A stretch of DNA of 64,000 bases, from positions 838,321 to 902,320 of the forward strand of contig CP031964.1 of NCBI GenBank assembly GCA_003443635.1, in the 5' to 3' direction. A program made the translations under genes and the position numbers. This DNA is from Flavobacteriaceae bacterium. GTDB taxonomy: Bacteria > Bacteroidota > Bacteroidia > Flavobacteriales > Flavobacteriaceae. The notes under the pieces are model-generated. The model was not told where the DNA came from, made no database searches, and saw only the letters and a list, made by a program, of their open reading frames with translations. Within the stretch, counting starts at the first letter, position 1. The number at the start of each line of letters is the position of its first letter. This document shows positions 44,906 to 54,451 of the stretch, piece by piece.

Positions 44906-45676
44906 ATGAATATAATACCTAAGTTAACAGTTGTAGGAGCAGGGCCTGGAGATCCGGATTTAATTACACTTAAAGCTATTAAAGCCATTAAATCTGCAGA
45001 TGTCATTTTGTATGATGCACTTATAAACGTAGATTTGTTAAATTATGCGTCTTCTGAAACAGAAATTATTTATGTAGGAAAGCGTAAAGGGTGCTATGCA
45101 TATCAGCAAGATCAGATTAATGAATTGATTGTAAGTAGAGCAAAAAGCCATGGTCATGTAGTAAGGTTAAAAGGGGGAGATCCATTTATTTTTGGAAGAG
45201 GCGCAGAAGAAATGGATTATGTGAATGAATTTAATATAGAAACAGAAATGGTGCCTGGAATATCTTCAGCTTTAGCTGTACCAGCAAGTCAAGGTATTCC
45301 ATTAACAAAAAGGGGGGCATCAGAAAGTTTTTGGGTGATTACTGGCACAACAAAACAGCATAAGTTGTCGGATGATGTAAAATTAGCAGCAAAGTCATCT
45401 GCAACTATTGTAATTTTAATGGGAATGAGTAAATTGAATGAAATTGTTAATGTGTTTTTAGCTGAAAATAAAAAAGATAAACCGGTAGCAATTATTCAAA
45501 ACGGAACCAGAGATAATGAAACTTATGGTTTTGGAACTATAGAAACCATAAGTGATGTTGTTGCAGAAAAGAACTTATCAAACCCTGCAATAATTGTTAT
45601 TGGAGAAGTAGTAAAAGAACGTGTAAATCTAAATTCGATTTACGAAAACGTAAAAGAAGAAGTAGTTACAATTTAG
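44906..45676 (+). CDS. cobA: Uroporphyrinogen-III C-methyltransferase
   Basis: SAM-dependent methylation of uroporphyrinogen III to precorrin-2, the first step to siroheme. 256 residues. LTVVGAGPGDPDLITLKAIK is the N-terminal signature, VRLKGGDPFIFGRGAEEMDY and VPGISSALAVPASQGIPLTK are the other conserved boxes, and PVAIIQNGTRDNETYGFGTI precedes the end. It starts 7 nt after the reductase that needs the siroheme. SAM use connects it to the riboswitch-controlled genes nearby. Confidence 0.96.
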   Translation: MNIIPKLTVVGAGPGDPDLITLKAIKAIKSADVILYDALINVDLLNYASSETEIIYVGKRKGCYAYQQDQINELIVSRAKSHGHVVRLKGGDPFIFGRGAEEMDYVNEFNIETEMVPGISSALAVPASQGIPLTKRGASESFWVITGTTKQHKLSDDVKLAAKSSATIVILMGMSKLNEIVNVFLAENKKDKPVAIIQNGTRDNETYGFGTIETISDVVAEKNLSNPAIIVIGEVVKERVNLNSIYENVKEEVVTI

Positions 45677-45684
45677 TTTTAAAA

Positions 45685-46269
45685 ATGAACGACAGAAATA
45701 ATCTATATCCTATTTTTTTAAAGATGAATAATCTTAAGGTTCTTATTGTAGGTGGTGGATTTGTAGCTGAAGAAAAACTATCATTTTTATTAAAGTCAAG
45801 TCCGGATGCAGAAATAACCATAGTATCTCCTATGTTTAGAGAAGGTACGGTTGAGTTGGCAAAAAAAGGAAATGTAACACTTGTAGAAAGCGAATATCAT
45901 AAACGCTTTTTAAAAGGGAATCATATTGTAATAGCAACAACAGATATCCCAAAAATAAATATTAAAGTATATAAACATTGTCGAAAAAGAGATAAATTAG
46001 TAAACGTAGCCGATAATCCACCATATTGTGATTTTTATATGGGAGGGATCGTTACAAAAGGTAATGTAAAAGTAGCTATTTCGACCAATGGCCAATCACC
46101 TACGACAGCAAAACGATTGCGTCAATTTTTTGAAGATGTCATCCCAGAGAATGTAGATGATTTGGTGAAAAACTTAAACGAGTATAGAAAAACAATAAAA
46201 GGAGACTTTGAAGAGAAAGTCGAAGTTTTAAACGAATTCACAAAAGGATTAATAGAAAAAAAAGCTTAA
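45685..46269 (+). CDS. Precorrin-2 dehydrogenase / sirohydrochlorin ferrochelatase (Met8/CysG-N-like)
   Basis: NAD-dependent oxidation of precorrin-2 and probably iron insertion, completing siroheme. 194 residues: LKVLIVGGGFVAEEKLSFLL (NAD loop), VIATTDIPKINIKVYKHCRK (catalytic region), LVNVADNPPYCDFYMGGIVT and VKVAISTNGQSPTTAKRLRQ. The helical C-terminus matches Met8 dimerisation. With CobA upstream (8 nt) the operon has a complete split version of CysG. Confidence 0.93.
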   Translation: MNDRNNLYPIFLKMNNLKVLIVGGGFVAEEKLSFLLKSSPDAEITIVSPMFREGTVELAKKGNVTLVESEYHKRFLKGNHIVIATTDIPKINIKVYKHCRKRDKLVNVADNPPYCDFYMGGIVTKGNVKVAISTNGQSPTTAKRLRQFFEDVIPENVDDLVKNLNEYRKTIKGDFEEKVEVLNEFTKGLIEKKA

Positions 46270-46270
46270 A

Positions 46271-47323
46271 ATGATTAAAACAGATATACTTATAATTGGA
46301 GCGGGACCAACAGGTTTATTTACTGTTTTTGAAGCAGGGTTATTAAAATTAAAATGTCATTTAATTGATGCATTACCACAACCAGGGGGGCAATGTTCAG
46401 AGATATATCCTAAAAAACCAATCTATGATATTCCAGGTTTTCCAGAGGTATTAGCTGGAGATTTAACAGATAATTTACTCGAACAAGGAAAGCAATTTGA
46501 ACCTGGATTTACTTTAGGTGAGCGTGCAGAAACGATCGAAAAATTAGATGATGGCACATTTATAGTAACAACTAATAAAGGAACAAAGCATCATGCGCCA
46601 GTAGTTGCAATCGCAGGTGGTTTAGGAAGTTTTGAGCCACGTAAACCAAAACTAGAGAATCTTGAAAAATATGAAGACAATGGTTTAGCTTATTTTATTA
46701 AAGATCCAGAAATTTATAGAAATAAAAGAGTAGTCATTGCTGGAGGAGGAGATTCTGCTTTAGATTGGTCCATTTTTTTAGCGGATGTAGCATCAGAAGT
46801 AACCTTAATTCATAGACGTAATGAGTTTAGAGGCGCACTGGATTCTGTAGAAAAAGTACAAGAATTAAAATTACTTAATAAAATTAATTTAATCACTCCC
46901 GCTGAAGTTACTGAGCTTAAAGGCGAGAATAAGCTGGAAGCAATTGTTGTAGAAAAAGATGGAGAGAAAACACTAATTGAAACAGATGAGTTTTTACCAT
47001 TATTTGGATTATCTCCAAAATTAGGACCAATAGGCAATTGGGGATTAGAGATAGAAAAAAACGCCATTAAAGTAAATAATGCGTTGGATTATCAAACTAA
47101 CATACCTGGCATTTTTGCAATAGGAGATGTTAATACTTATCCAGGTAAATTAAAATTAATTCTTTGTGGTTTTCACGAAGCAACTTTAATGTGTCAAGCT
47201 GCATATCAAATTATTAATCCAGGTAAAAAATATGTACTTAAATATACAACGGTAAGTGGTATAGATGGGTTTGATGGTACTAGAAAAGAAGCACCCAAAG
47301 CAGTGGTAAAAGCAATTCAATAA
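46271..47323 (+). CDS. Ferredoxin-NADP+ reductase, thioredoxin-reductase-like
   Basis: A 350-residue FAD/NADPH flavoprotein of the YumC/TrxR-like FNR class. ILIIGAGPTGLFTVFEAG binds FAD; QPGGQCSEIYPKKPIYDIPG is the conserved loop; RVVIAGGGDSALDWSIFLAD binds NADPH; IFAIGDVNTYPGKLKLILCG is the C-terminal FAD contact. The CxxC of thioredoxin reductase is absent, as in FNRs. It is followed by a 2Fe-2S ferredoxin. Together they likely feed electrons to the sulfite reductase in place of CysJ. Confidence 0.92.
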   Translation: MIKTDILIIGAGPTGLFTVFEAGLLKLKCHLIDALPQPGGQCSEIYPKKPIYDIPGFPEVLAGDLTDNLLEQGKQFEPGFTLGERAETIEKLDDGTFIVTTNKGTKHHAPVVAIAGGLGSFEPRKPKLENLEKYEDNGLAYFIKDPEIYRNKRVVIAGGGDSALDWSIFLADVASEVTLIHRRNEFRGALDSVEKVQELKLLNKINLITPAEVTELKGENKLEAIVVEKDGEKTLIETDEFLPLFGLSPKLGPIGNWGLEIEKNAIKVNNALDYQTNIPGIFAIGDVNTYPGKLKLILCGFHEATLMCQAAYQIINPGKKYVLKYTTVSGIDGFDGTRKEAPKAVVKAIQ

Positions 47324-47415
47324 TTAAATTTATAAAATGCTTAACACAAGATTTTCTTAAAATTAAAAGGAAATCAAGTAACATTGCAATCTAATTAGGT
47401 GCAAATTTTAAAGTA

Positions 47416-47745
47416 ATGAGTGACGTAAATATAAAAATCACAGACAGAGACGGAGAAATTCATAGTATTGAAGCGCCAACAGATATGGCGATGAATTTAA
47501 TGGAAGTAATTCGGTCTTATGAATTAGCTCCAGAAGGAACCATAGGTGTATGTGGAGGGATGGCAATGTGTGCGTCTTGTCAATGTTATATTGTATCAGA
47601 ACATCAATTAGATGAGATGGGAGATGAAGAAGAAGCGATGCTATCTGAAGCATTTGATGTAAAAGAAAATAGTAGATTGGGATGTCAAATACCCATTACA
47701 GAAGCATTAGAAGGTTTAGAAATAGAAATTGCACCTGAATCATAA
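47416..47745 (+). CDS. 2Fe-2S ferredoxin (adrenodoxin type)
   Basis: A 109-residue electron carrier. Cluster ligands are in GVCGGMAMCASCQCYIV (C-x5-C-x2-C) with the fourth Cys in SRLGCQIPITEAL. DVNIKITDRDGEIHSIEAPT is the normal ubiquitin-like first half. Acidic residues dominate (DEMGDEEEAMLSEAFD), suiting interaction with the reductase encoded 92 nt upstream. The likely electron flow is NADPH, FNR, this ferredoxin, sulfite reductase. Confidence 0.95.
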   Translation: MSDVNIKITDRDGEIHSIEAPTDMAMNLMEVIRSYELAPEGTIGVCGGMAMCASCQCYIVSEHQLDEMGDEEEAMLSEAFDVKENSRLGCQIPITEALEGLEIEIAPES

Positions 47746-47754
47746 TTTTTGAAT

Positions 47755-48519
47755 ATGGCAACAATAATGAAACATAAAGCATTATGTTATAATATAAGAC
47801 TGAAGGATACAATAGAAGCTTTTACTAAACGATTATTCTATACCCTTTTTGATGATGAAGAAACTCAAAAGGCTGAACTTAAAGTATTAGAGAAAATATT
47901 CTTAGAAGAAATATGTATAGACGTCTGTATCGAAAATGCTGATTTAATATGGGAAGCTTTTAAAAGACAGCTTCCAGAAGTAAGACGAAAACTTGATTTA
48001 GATGCATTAGCTATAGAGCAAAATGATCCGGCTGCTAAGAGCTTAGAAGAAGTGTATTTAGCCTATCCAGGATTTCATGCTATTACTATTTATCGTTTAA
48101 GTCATGAATTATATGTGTTGAACACACCAGTTGTTCCAAGAATGATGAGTGAATATGCACATGGGTTAACAGGTACAGATATTCATCCAGGAGCAACTAT
48201 TGGAAATTCGTTCTTTATAGATCATGCTACAGGAACAGTAATAGGAGAAACTTCTGTTATTAAAGATAATGTTAAAATATATCAAGGTGTGACTTTAGGA
48301 GGCATTCAAGTCAAAAAAAGTTTATCATCTACTAAAAGGCATCCTACAATCGAAAATAATGTAACTATTTATGCAAACGCTACTATTTTAGGAGGAGACA
48401 TTGTTATTGGAGCAAATAGTATTATCGGAGCTAATGTTTGGATTACGAAATCTATTCCAGAAAACTCAATAGTAACATATCAATTAGAAAATAAAATAAG
48501 TGTTAGAAAAAATGATTGA
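47755..48519 (+). CDS. cysE: Serine O-acetyltransferase
   Basis: Acetylates serine to O-acetylserine for cysteine synthesis. I use ATG 47755 (MATIMKHKAL); a frame start at TTG 47749 is less likely, and ATG 47767 is possible. 254 residues. The N-terminal half is helical; the C-terminal half is a left-handed beta helix with hexapeptide repeats (TDIHPGATIGNSFFIDHATG, TVIGETSVIKDNVKIYQGVT). HxTG-type catalytic text is present as DHATGTVIGE. It overlaps the next gene by 8 nt, consistent with the CysE-CysM complex. Confidence 0.95.
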   Translation: MATIMKHKALCYNIRLKDTIEAFTKRLFYTLFDDEETQKAELKVLEKIFLEEICIDVCIENADLIWEAFKRQLPEVRRKLDLDALAIEQNDPAAKSLEEVYLAYPGFHAITIYRLSHELYVLNTPVVPRMMSEYAHGLTGTDIHPGATIGNSFFIDHATGTVIGETSVIKDNVKIYQGVTLGGIQVKKSLSSTKRHPTIENNVTIYANATILGGDIVIGANSIIGANVWITKSIPENSIVTYQLENKISVRKND

Positions 48520-49402
48520 TAGCAAAAGTATTACTGATCAAATAGGAAATACACCAATAGTTGAAGTACGTAATATAGTTACTAATCCAAATGTGAGATT
48601 GTTTCTTAAGTTAGAAGGTAACAATCCTGGAGGAAGTGTAAAAGATCGTGCAGCATTTAATATGATTAGTGAAGCTTTAAAACGAAATGAAATCCAGAAA
48701 GGAGACACTTTAGTTGAAGCTACTAGTGGTAATACAGGTATTGCATTGGCATTTATTGCTCAGATTTTAGGATTAAAAATGATCTTAATCATGCCTGAAA
48801 ACTCTACAGAAGAACGTGTTAAAACAATGAAAGCTTATGGTGCTGAAGTGATTTTAACATCATCAGATCGTGGTATCGAAGGATCTAGAGATTTAGCAAT
48901 AGAACTTAATGAAACTAAAGGGTATTTTTTACTGAATCAATTTGCTAATGATGATAATTGGAAAGCGCATTATAAAACAACAGGACCCGAAATTTGGCGA
49001 GATACAAATCAAGAAATAACACATTTCGTATCAGCTATGGGTACTACTGGGACTATAATGGGAGTATCTACTTATCTAAAAGAGAAAAATAAAAATATTA
49101 CTATTGTTGGTGCGCAACCTACAGATGGATCTAAAATTCCTGGAATCAGAAAATGGCCAGAAGAATATTTACCTAAATTCTTTAACAGAGCTAAAGTAGA
49201 CCAGGTGATAGAAGTGAGTGAAGCAGATGCTCGTAAAATGACTGTAAGATTAGCTCAAGAAGAAGGTGTTTTTGCAGGAATGAGTAGCGGTGGATCTGTA
49301 GCAACTGCTATAAAAGTATCAGAATCTATAGATAGCGGTGTTATTGTTGCAGTTATTTGTGATAGAGGTGATCGTTATTTATCATCAGATTTATTTGAAT
49401 AA
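48512..49402 (+). CDS. cysM: Cysteine synthase (CysM-type)
   Basis: PLP enzyme that replaces the acetyl group of O-acetylserine with sulfide to make cysteine. 296 residues from ATG 48512, which overlaps the cysE stop by 8 nt; an upstream GTG (48500) is rejected. The PLP Lys is in GGSVKDRAAFNM, the substrate loop in ATSGNTGIALAF, and the phosphate loop in GTTGTIMGVS. AQPTDGSKIPGIRKWPEEYL is closer to CysM than to CysK. This completes the sulfate-to-cysteine operon. Confidence 0.94.
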   Translation: MIDSKSITDQIGNTPIVEVRNIVTNPNVRLFLKLEGNNPGGSVKDRAAFNMISEALKRNEIQKGDTLVEATSGNTGIALAFIAQILGLKMILIMPENSTEERVKTMKAYGAEVILTSSDRGIEGSRDLAIELNETKGYFLLNQFANDDNWKAHYKTTGPEIWRDTNQEITHFVSAMGTTGTIMGVSTYLKEKNKNITIVGAQPTDGSKIPGIRKWPEEYLPKFFNRAKVDQVIEVSEADARKMTVRLAQEEGVFAGMSSGGSVATAIKVSESIDSGVIVAVICDRGDRYLSSDLFE

Positions 49403-49427
49403 GATTAAAAAATAAAAATAATTGCAT

Positions 49428-49435
49428 TAATTTTG
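49428..49435 (+). promoter_or_regulatory. Promoter -7 box of the metH-metF operon
   Basis: TAATTTTG is an exact TAnnTTTG and is followed by CA. The riboswitch begins about 24 nt later. The nearest TTTG (49394-49397) is too far upstream, so the -33 element is unclear. Confidence 0.5.
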
Positions 49436-49458
49436 CAATTCAGTTCATTTACGTATTT

Positions 49459-49589
49459 ATGTTATCAAGAAAGGCAGAGGGATTAGACCCGATGAAGCCT
49501 TAGCAACCCTTTATTTATGCTGATGTCTATCAGTATCTTAAAGAAGGTGCTAAATTCTACCTAACACATTTAGTGTGCGGATAGATAAC
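49459..49589 (+). ncRNA. SAM-I (S-box) riboswitch upstream of metH
   Basis: P1 GTTATC (49461-49466) pairs with GATAAC (49584-49589). The core follows the S-box order: AAGAAAGGCAGAGGGATTAG, ACCCGATGAAGCC, TTAGCAACC, AAGGTGCTAAATTCTACC. P3 is longer than in the 35.6-kb copy: a GATGTCTATCAG-type hairpin near 49521-49535. P4 is AACACATTTAGTGT-like. TTCTTAATAACAT (49623-49635) downstream is complementary to the 5' end (ATGTTATCAAGAA), as in the other copy. Confidence 0.94.
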
Positions 49590-49674
49590 TCAGATGTATT
49601 TTTATAAAATACAATCCCATATTTCTTAATAACATATCTATTAGAACTTTTAAAAATTAAAAGAAAAGATAGTT

Positions 49675-50673
49675 ATGACTATTTGGGAAGCAATAAAAGA
49701 AAGAATTTTAGTATTAGATGGAGCAATGGGAACGATGCTTCAAGCATATAAATTCACCGAAGAAGATTTTCGTGGTGAACGTTTTAAGGATTTTCACATT
49801 CCATTACAAGGGAATAATGATCTATTATCTATTACACAACCAGAAGCAATAAAAGAAGTTCATGCAAAATATTTTCAGGCAGGAGCAGATATTGTAGAAA
49901 CCAATACATTTTCAGGAACAACTATAGCAATGGCAGATTATGAGTTAGAAGATTTAGTTTATAAACTCAATTTTCAATCTGCAAAACTAGCTAAAGAAGT
50001 TGCTGATGAATTTACAACAAAAGAACCTCATAAGCCTCGTTTTGTAGCAGGTTCTATGGGGCCAACTAATCGTACAGCAAGCATGTCACCAGATGTTAAT
50101 GACCCTGGGTATCGTGCTGTAACTTTTGACGAATTAAGAATTGCATATAAGCAGCAAGCAGAAGCATTAATGGACGGAGGTTGTGATATGCTATTGGTAG
50201 AAACGGTTTTTGATACGCTAAATGCTAAAGCAGCATTATTTGCGATTGAAGAAATAAAAGCAGAACGATCTATTAGTATTCCTGTAATGTTGAGTGGAAC
50301 AATAACTGATGCAAGCGGACGAACTTTATCAGGGCAAACTGCTGAAGCATTTTTAATTTCAGTATCACATATTCCACTACTCTCAGTTGGTTTTAATTGC
50401 GCTTTAGGAGCTAATTTATTACAACCACATTTGGAAGTAATTGCATCAAAAACAGATTTTGCGATATCAGCGCATCCAAATGCAGGGCTACCAAACGCTT
50501 TTGGTGAGTATGATGAATCTCCAGAAGAAATGGCAGCTCAAATAGAAGAATATTTAAAGCGAGATTTAATAAACATTATTGGAGGTTGTTGTGGTACTAC
50601 ACCAGAGCATATTAAAGCTATAGCAGATGTTGCAGCAAAATATCAACCTAGAAGAATTGCTATTCCTATATAG
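49675..50673 (+). CDS. metH: Methionine synthase, homocysteine-binding module (MetH N-terminal part)
   Basis: The zinc-dependent homocysteine S-methyltransferase domain of cobalamin-dependent methionine synthase, encoded as a separate 332-residue protein. [20 protein letters not shown] is the usual beginning; [18 protein letters not shown] text ([20 protein letters not shown]) holds the first Zn Cys, and [20 protein letters not shown] holds the other two. It corresponds to the first third of E. coli MetH; the remaining modules are in the next gene 39 nt on. Both lie under the SAM-I riboswitch. Confidence 0.95.
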   Translation: MTIWEAIKERILVLDGAMGTMLQAYKFTEEDFRGERFKDFHIPLQGNNDLLSITQPEAIKEVHAKYFQAGADIVETNTFSGTTIAMADYELEDLVYKLNFQSAKLAKEVADEFTTKEPHKPRFVAGSMGPTNRTASMSPDVNDPGYRAVTFDELRIAYKQQAEALMDGGCDMLLVETVFDTLNAKAALFAIEEIKAERSISIPVMLSGTITDASGRTLSGQTAEAFLISVSHIPLLSVGFNCALGANLLQPHLEVIASKTDFAISAHPNAGLPNAFGEYDESPEEMAAQIEEYLKRDLINIIGGCCGTTPEHIKAIADVAAKYQPRRIAIPI

Positions 50674-50712
50674 ATAGGAATCTTGTAAATTAATAATTGA
50701 GTTATTATAAGA

Positions 50713-53388
50713 ATGAGTATTCAAAAAAAATATATGCGTTTATCGGGATTAGAACCACTAATCTTTAATGAAAATAGTAACTTCATAAATGTAGGCGAGC
50801 GTACTAATGTAGCAGGATCAAGAAAATTTTTACGATTAATAAAAGAAGAAAAATTTGATGAAGCATTAGATATAGCAAGACATCAGGTAGATGGAGGAGC
50901 ACAAATTATTGATATTAATATGGATGATGGTCTTATTGATGGGAAAGAATCAATGGTAAGGTTCTTAAACCTCATAGCCGCAGAACCTGATATTTGTCGT
51001 GTTCCAATAATGATAGATAGCTCAAAATGGGAAATTATTGAAGCTGGCCTCCAAGTAATCCAAGGAAAATGTGTTGTTAATTCTATTTCTTTAAAAGAAG
51101 GCGAAGAAAAATTTATTTGGGAAGCTACTCAAATAAAACGCTATGGCGCAGCCGTTATTGTTATGGCTTTTGACGAAGTTGGACAAGCAGATAATTATGA
51201 GAGACGTATAGAAATTGCAAAACGCTCCTATGATGTATTGGTGAATAAAGTAGATTTCCCTTCAGAAGATATCATTTTCGACTTAAATATTTTTCCAGTT
51301 GCAACAGGTATGGATGAGCATCGTCGTAATGCCATCGATTTTATTGAAGCTACGTGTTGGGTACGTGAAAACCTTCCTAATGTTAGTGTAAGTGGAGGAG
51401 TAAGTAATGTATCATTTTCTTTTAGAGGTAATAATACTGTTCGTGAAGCGATGCACTCAGTGTTTTTATATCACGCTATTCAAGCGGGGATGAATATGGG
51501 GATTGTGAACCCTGCAATGTTAGAGGTGTATGATGATATCCCAAAAGACTTATTAGAATATGTTGAAGATGTAATTTTAGATAGGAAAGAAGATGCCACA
51601 GAACGTTTGTTAGATTTTGCCGAAACTGTAAAAGGAAACAAAAAAGAAGAAGAAGGACAAGTTCAAGAATGGCGTAACTATCCGTTACAAGAACGTATTA
51701 CACATGCTTTAGTAAAAGGAATCGATACTTATATAATTGAAGATGCTGAAGAAGCACGTTTGCTGGCATCTAAACCAATCGAAGTTATAGAAAGTAATTT
51801 GATGATTGGAATGAATGTAGTTGGTGATCTTTTTGGAAGTGGAAAAATGTTTTTACCTCAAGTAGTAAAATCTGCTCGAGTAATGAAAAAAGCAGTAGCA
51901 CATTTACAACCTTATATCGAAGCAGAAAAAGACGAACAACAAAAAGCTTTAGGTAAAGTATTAATGGCAACTGTAAAAGGGGATGTACATGATATTGGAA
52001 AAAATATTGTTAGTGTCGTATTAGGTTGTAATAACTATGAGATAGTTGATTTAGGTGTGATGGTGCCCCCAGAAAAAATAATTGAAACAGCTAAAAAAGA
52101 AAATGTCGATATTATTGGCCTTTCAGGATTAATTACACCCTCATTAGATGAAATGGTGTATTTGGCAAAAGAAATGGAACGTCAAGATTTTAGTGTTCCA
52201 TTGTTAATTGGAGGAGCAACAACATCTAAGGCACATACTGCTGTAAAAATTGATCCTGAATATAAAAATGCAGTAGTACATGTAAATGATGCATCTCGTG
52301 CAGTAACTGTTGTTGGTGATTTATTAAATGATAAAACAACACATGCATATACGGCAAAACTTAAAAAGGATTATGATGAATTTCGAGAGAAATTTTTAAC
52401 TAGAGGAAAAGCAAAATCATACATTTCTATTGAAGAAGCAAGAGCAAAAAAATATAAAATAGATTGGGAAACTTCTGAAATTATAAAACCTAAAGAATTA
52501 GGAGTTCAAATTTTAAAACAGTTAAGTTTAAAAGAATTAGTGCCTTTTATAGATTGGACTCCATTTTTTAGATCTTGGGATTTGCATGGGAGATATCCAA
52601 ATATTCTTGAAGATGATATTGTTGGAGAACAAGCAATAGCTTTGTTTGATGATGCTCAGATAATGTTGAAACAGATTATAGATAAGCAGCTGCTGAAAGC
52701 AAAAGCTGTATTTGGTTTATTTGAAGCTAACACAATAAATGAAGACGATATTTCTATTCAGAAAAAAGGAAAAGAAATAGCTATATCTAGGACATTACGT
52801 CAACAATTAAAGAAAAGAGATACAATTCCCAATATAGCTTTAGCAGATTTTATTGCACCCAAAGAAACAGGTAAGACAGATTATATAGGTATGTTTTGTG
52901 TATCTATTTTTGGAGCAGATGAACTAGCTCAATATTATAAAGATCAACAAGATGATTATAATGCAATTATGGCGCAAGCTATAGCAGATCGTTTTGCTGA
53001 AGCATTCGCAGAATATTTGCATAAACAAATTCGTGTAAAACATTGGGGTTATGGCGTAGATGAGAACCTGACGAGTGAAGATTTAATTAAAGAAAACTAT
53101 AAAGGAATTCGTCCAGCCCCAGGGTATCCAGCCTGTCCTGATCATCTTGAAAAAGAAACTATCTGGGAATTACTTGAGGTTGAAAAATTAATAGGCGTTA
53201 AGCTTACAGAAAGCTTAGCAATGTGGCCTGCGGCATCAGTGTCAGGGTATTATTTTGCAAATGAAGAAGCAAAATATTTTGGATTAGGAAAAATTACAGA
53301 TGACCAGTTAACTGATTATGCTAATCGAAAAGAAATTACAAAAGAAATTGCTAGAAAATGGTTACATCCAAATTTAGCACACAACTAA
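50713..53388 (+). CDS. metH: Methionine synthase, folate, cobalamin and reactivation modules
   Basis: The second part of the split cobalamin-dependent methionine synthase, 891 residues. Residues 10-300: pterin-binding barrel ([38 protein letters not shown]). About 325-420: cap helices. About 420-560: B12 domain with the Co-ligating His in [16 protein letters not shown]. From about 590: the SAM-dependent reactivation domain, including the conserved [17 protein letters not shown]. It needs the preceding protein for homocysteine methylation. There is no frameshift: a true stop, a 39-nt gap and an ATG separate the two. Confidence 0.96.
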   Translation: MSIQKKYMRLSGLEPLIFNENSNFINVGERTNVAGSRKFLRLIKEEKFDEALDIARHQVDGGAQIIDINMDDGLIDGKESMVRFLNLIAAEPDICRVPIMIDSSKWEIIEAGLQVIQGKCVVNSISLKEGEEKFIWEATQIKRYGAAVIVMAFDEVGQADNYERRIEIAKRSYDVLVNKVDFPSEDIIFDLNIFPVATGMDEHRRNAIDFIEATCWVRENLPNVSVSGGVSNVSFSFRGNNTVREAMHSVFLYHAIQAGMNMGIVNPAMLEVYDDIPKDLLEYVEDVILDRKEDATERLLDFAETVKGNKKEEEGQVQEWRNYPLQERITHALVKGIDTYIIEDAEEARLLASKPIEVIESNLMIGMNVVGDLFGSGKMFLPQVVKSARVMKKAVAHLQPYIEAEKDEQQKALGKVLMATVKGDVHDIGKNIVSVVLGCNNYEIVDLGVMVPPEKIIETAKKENVDIIGLSGLITPSLDEMVYLAKEMERQDFSVPLLIGGATTSKAHTAVKIDPEYKNAVVHVNDASRAVTVVGDLLNDKTTHAYTAKLKKDYDEFREKFLTRGKAKSYISIEEARAKKYKIDWETSEIIKPKELGVQILKQLSLKELVPFIDWTPFFRSWDLHGRYPNILEDDIVGEQAIALFDDAQIMLKQIIDKQLLKAKAVFGLFEANTINEDDISIQKKGKEIAISRTLRQQLKKRDTIPNIALADFIAPKETGKTDYIGMFCVSIFGADELAQYYKDQQDDYNAIMAQAIADRFAEAFAEYLHKQIRVKHWGYGVDENLTSEDLIKENYKGIRPAPGYPACPDHLEKETIWELLEVEKLIGVKLTESLAMWPAASVSGYYFANEEAKYFGLGKITDDQLTDYANRKEITKEIARKWLHPNLAHN

Positions 53389-53404
53389 AAAGAAAATAAG
53401 ACCA

Positions 53405-54361
53405 ATGAAAGTCATAGATCATATAAAAAATACTAAAAAAGAAACACAATTTTCTTTTGAAATTTTACCACCTTTAAAAGGGCAAAATGTGCAATCTATT
53501 TTTGATAATATTGATCCATTAATGGAGTTTAAACCACCATTTATTGATGTAACATACCATAGAGAGGAATATGTGTTTAAAGAAATGGAAGATGGATTAC
53601 TTAAAAAACAAGTAGTTCGTAAGCGTCCAGGAACAGTAGGAATATGTGCTGCGATTCAAAATAAATATCAGGTAGATGCAATACCTCATATATTATGTGG
53701 TGGATTTACAAAGGAAGATACTGAAAACTTTTTGATAGACCTTAATTTTTTAGGTATTGATAATGTAATGGCTTTACGAGGAGACGCGGTTAAAAGTGAA
53801 ACTTATTTTAGACCTGAAAAAGAAGGACATAATTATGCATCACAATTAGTAGAGCAAATACAAGATTTAAATAATGGTATTTATTTAGACGATGATTTGC
53901 AAAATACATTTAAAACTGATTTTTGTATTGGTGTAGCAGCTTATCCTGAAAAACATATGGAAGCGCCAAGTTTAGATAGTGATATCCATTTTTTAAAAAA
54001 GAAAATTAAAAATGGCGCCACTTATATAGTTACTCAAATGTTTTTTGATAATCAAAAATACTTCGATTTTGTTAAAAAATGTAGAGCAGGAGGAATTACA
54101 GTTCCTATAATACCAGGATTAAAACCTATAGCAACAAAAAAGCAGTTAAATTTAATTCCGCATCGTTTTCATGTTGATTTACCAGAAACTCTAATATCGG
54201 AGATTATTAAATGTAAAAATAATGAACAAGTAAGAGAGGTAGGTATTGAATGGACAATTAGTCAATCTAAAGAATTATTAAAAGCAGACGTTCCAGTATT
54301 ACATTATTATTCAATGGGAAAAAGTAGTAATATTAAAGCAATTGCCTCCGAAATTTTTTAA
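53405..54361 (+). CDS. metF: Methylenetetrahydrofolate reductase
   Basis: Reduces methylene-THF to methyl-THF, the methyl donor for MetH. 318 residues, a single TIM barrel with FAD. FSFEILPPLKGQNVQSIFDN is the start; VTYHREEYVF is the usual THxxG region in altered form; NVMALRGDAVKSE and CIGVAAYPEKHMEAPSLDSD are FAD/folate contacts; ATYIVTQMFFDNQKYFDFV and VPIIPGLKPIATKKQL follow. It starts 16 nt after metH, clearly in the same operon. Confidence 0.96.
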   Translation: MKVIDHIKNTKKETQFSFEILPPLKGQNVQSIFDNIDPLMEFKPPFIDVTYHREEYVFKEMEDGLLKKQVVRKRPGTVGICAAIQNKYQVDAIPHILCGGFTKEDTENFLIDLNFLGIDNVMALRGDAVKSETYFRPEKEGHNYASQLVEQIQDLNNGIYLDDDLQNTFKTDFCIGVAAYPEKHMEAPSLDSDIHFLKKKIKNGATYIVTQMFFDNQKYFDFVKKCRAGGITVPIIPGLKPIATKKQLNLIPHRFHVDLPETLISEIIKCKNNEQVREVGIEWTISQSKELLKADVPVLHYYSMGKSSNIKAIASEIF

Positions 54362-54384
54362 TAAAACAATACTATGATTAATAG

Positions 54385-54421
54385 AATTAGATATTACTTT
54401 TGCAAAAAGTAATATCTAATT
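54385..54421. promoter_or_regulatory. 37-bp palindrome with embedded -7 box
   Basis: AATTAGATATTACTTTT (54385-54401), loop GCA, AAAAGTAATATCTAATT (54405-54421): perfect 17-bp arms. The left arm contains TACTTTTG (54395-54402), an exact Bacteroidota -7 match, for the aminotransferase 50 nt on. No T-run follows, but the hairpin could also stop or stabilise the met transcript. Confidence 0.6.
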
Positions 54422-54451
54422 ACAATCAAAGCAAATATTTAACCATAGGAA

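Noticed and set aside
54374..54412. 12-codon ORF (MINRIRYYFCKK) before the aminotransferase, possible second leader peptide
   Set aside because: It has only three aromatic residues, overlaps the 37-bp palindrome and is followed by no terminator, so the evidence is too weak.
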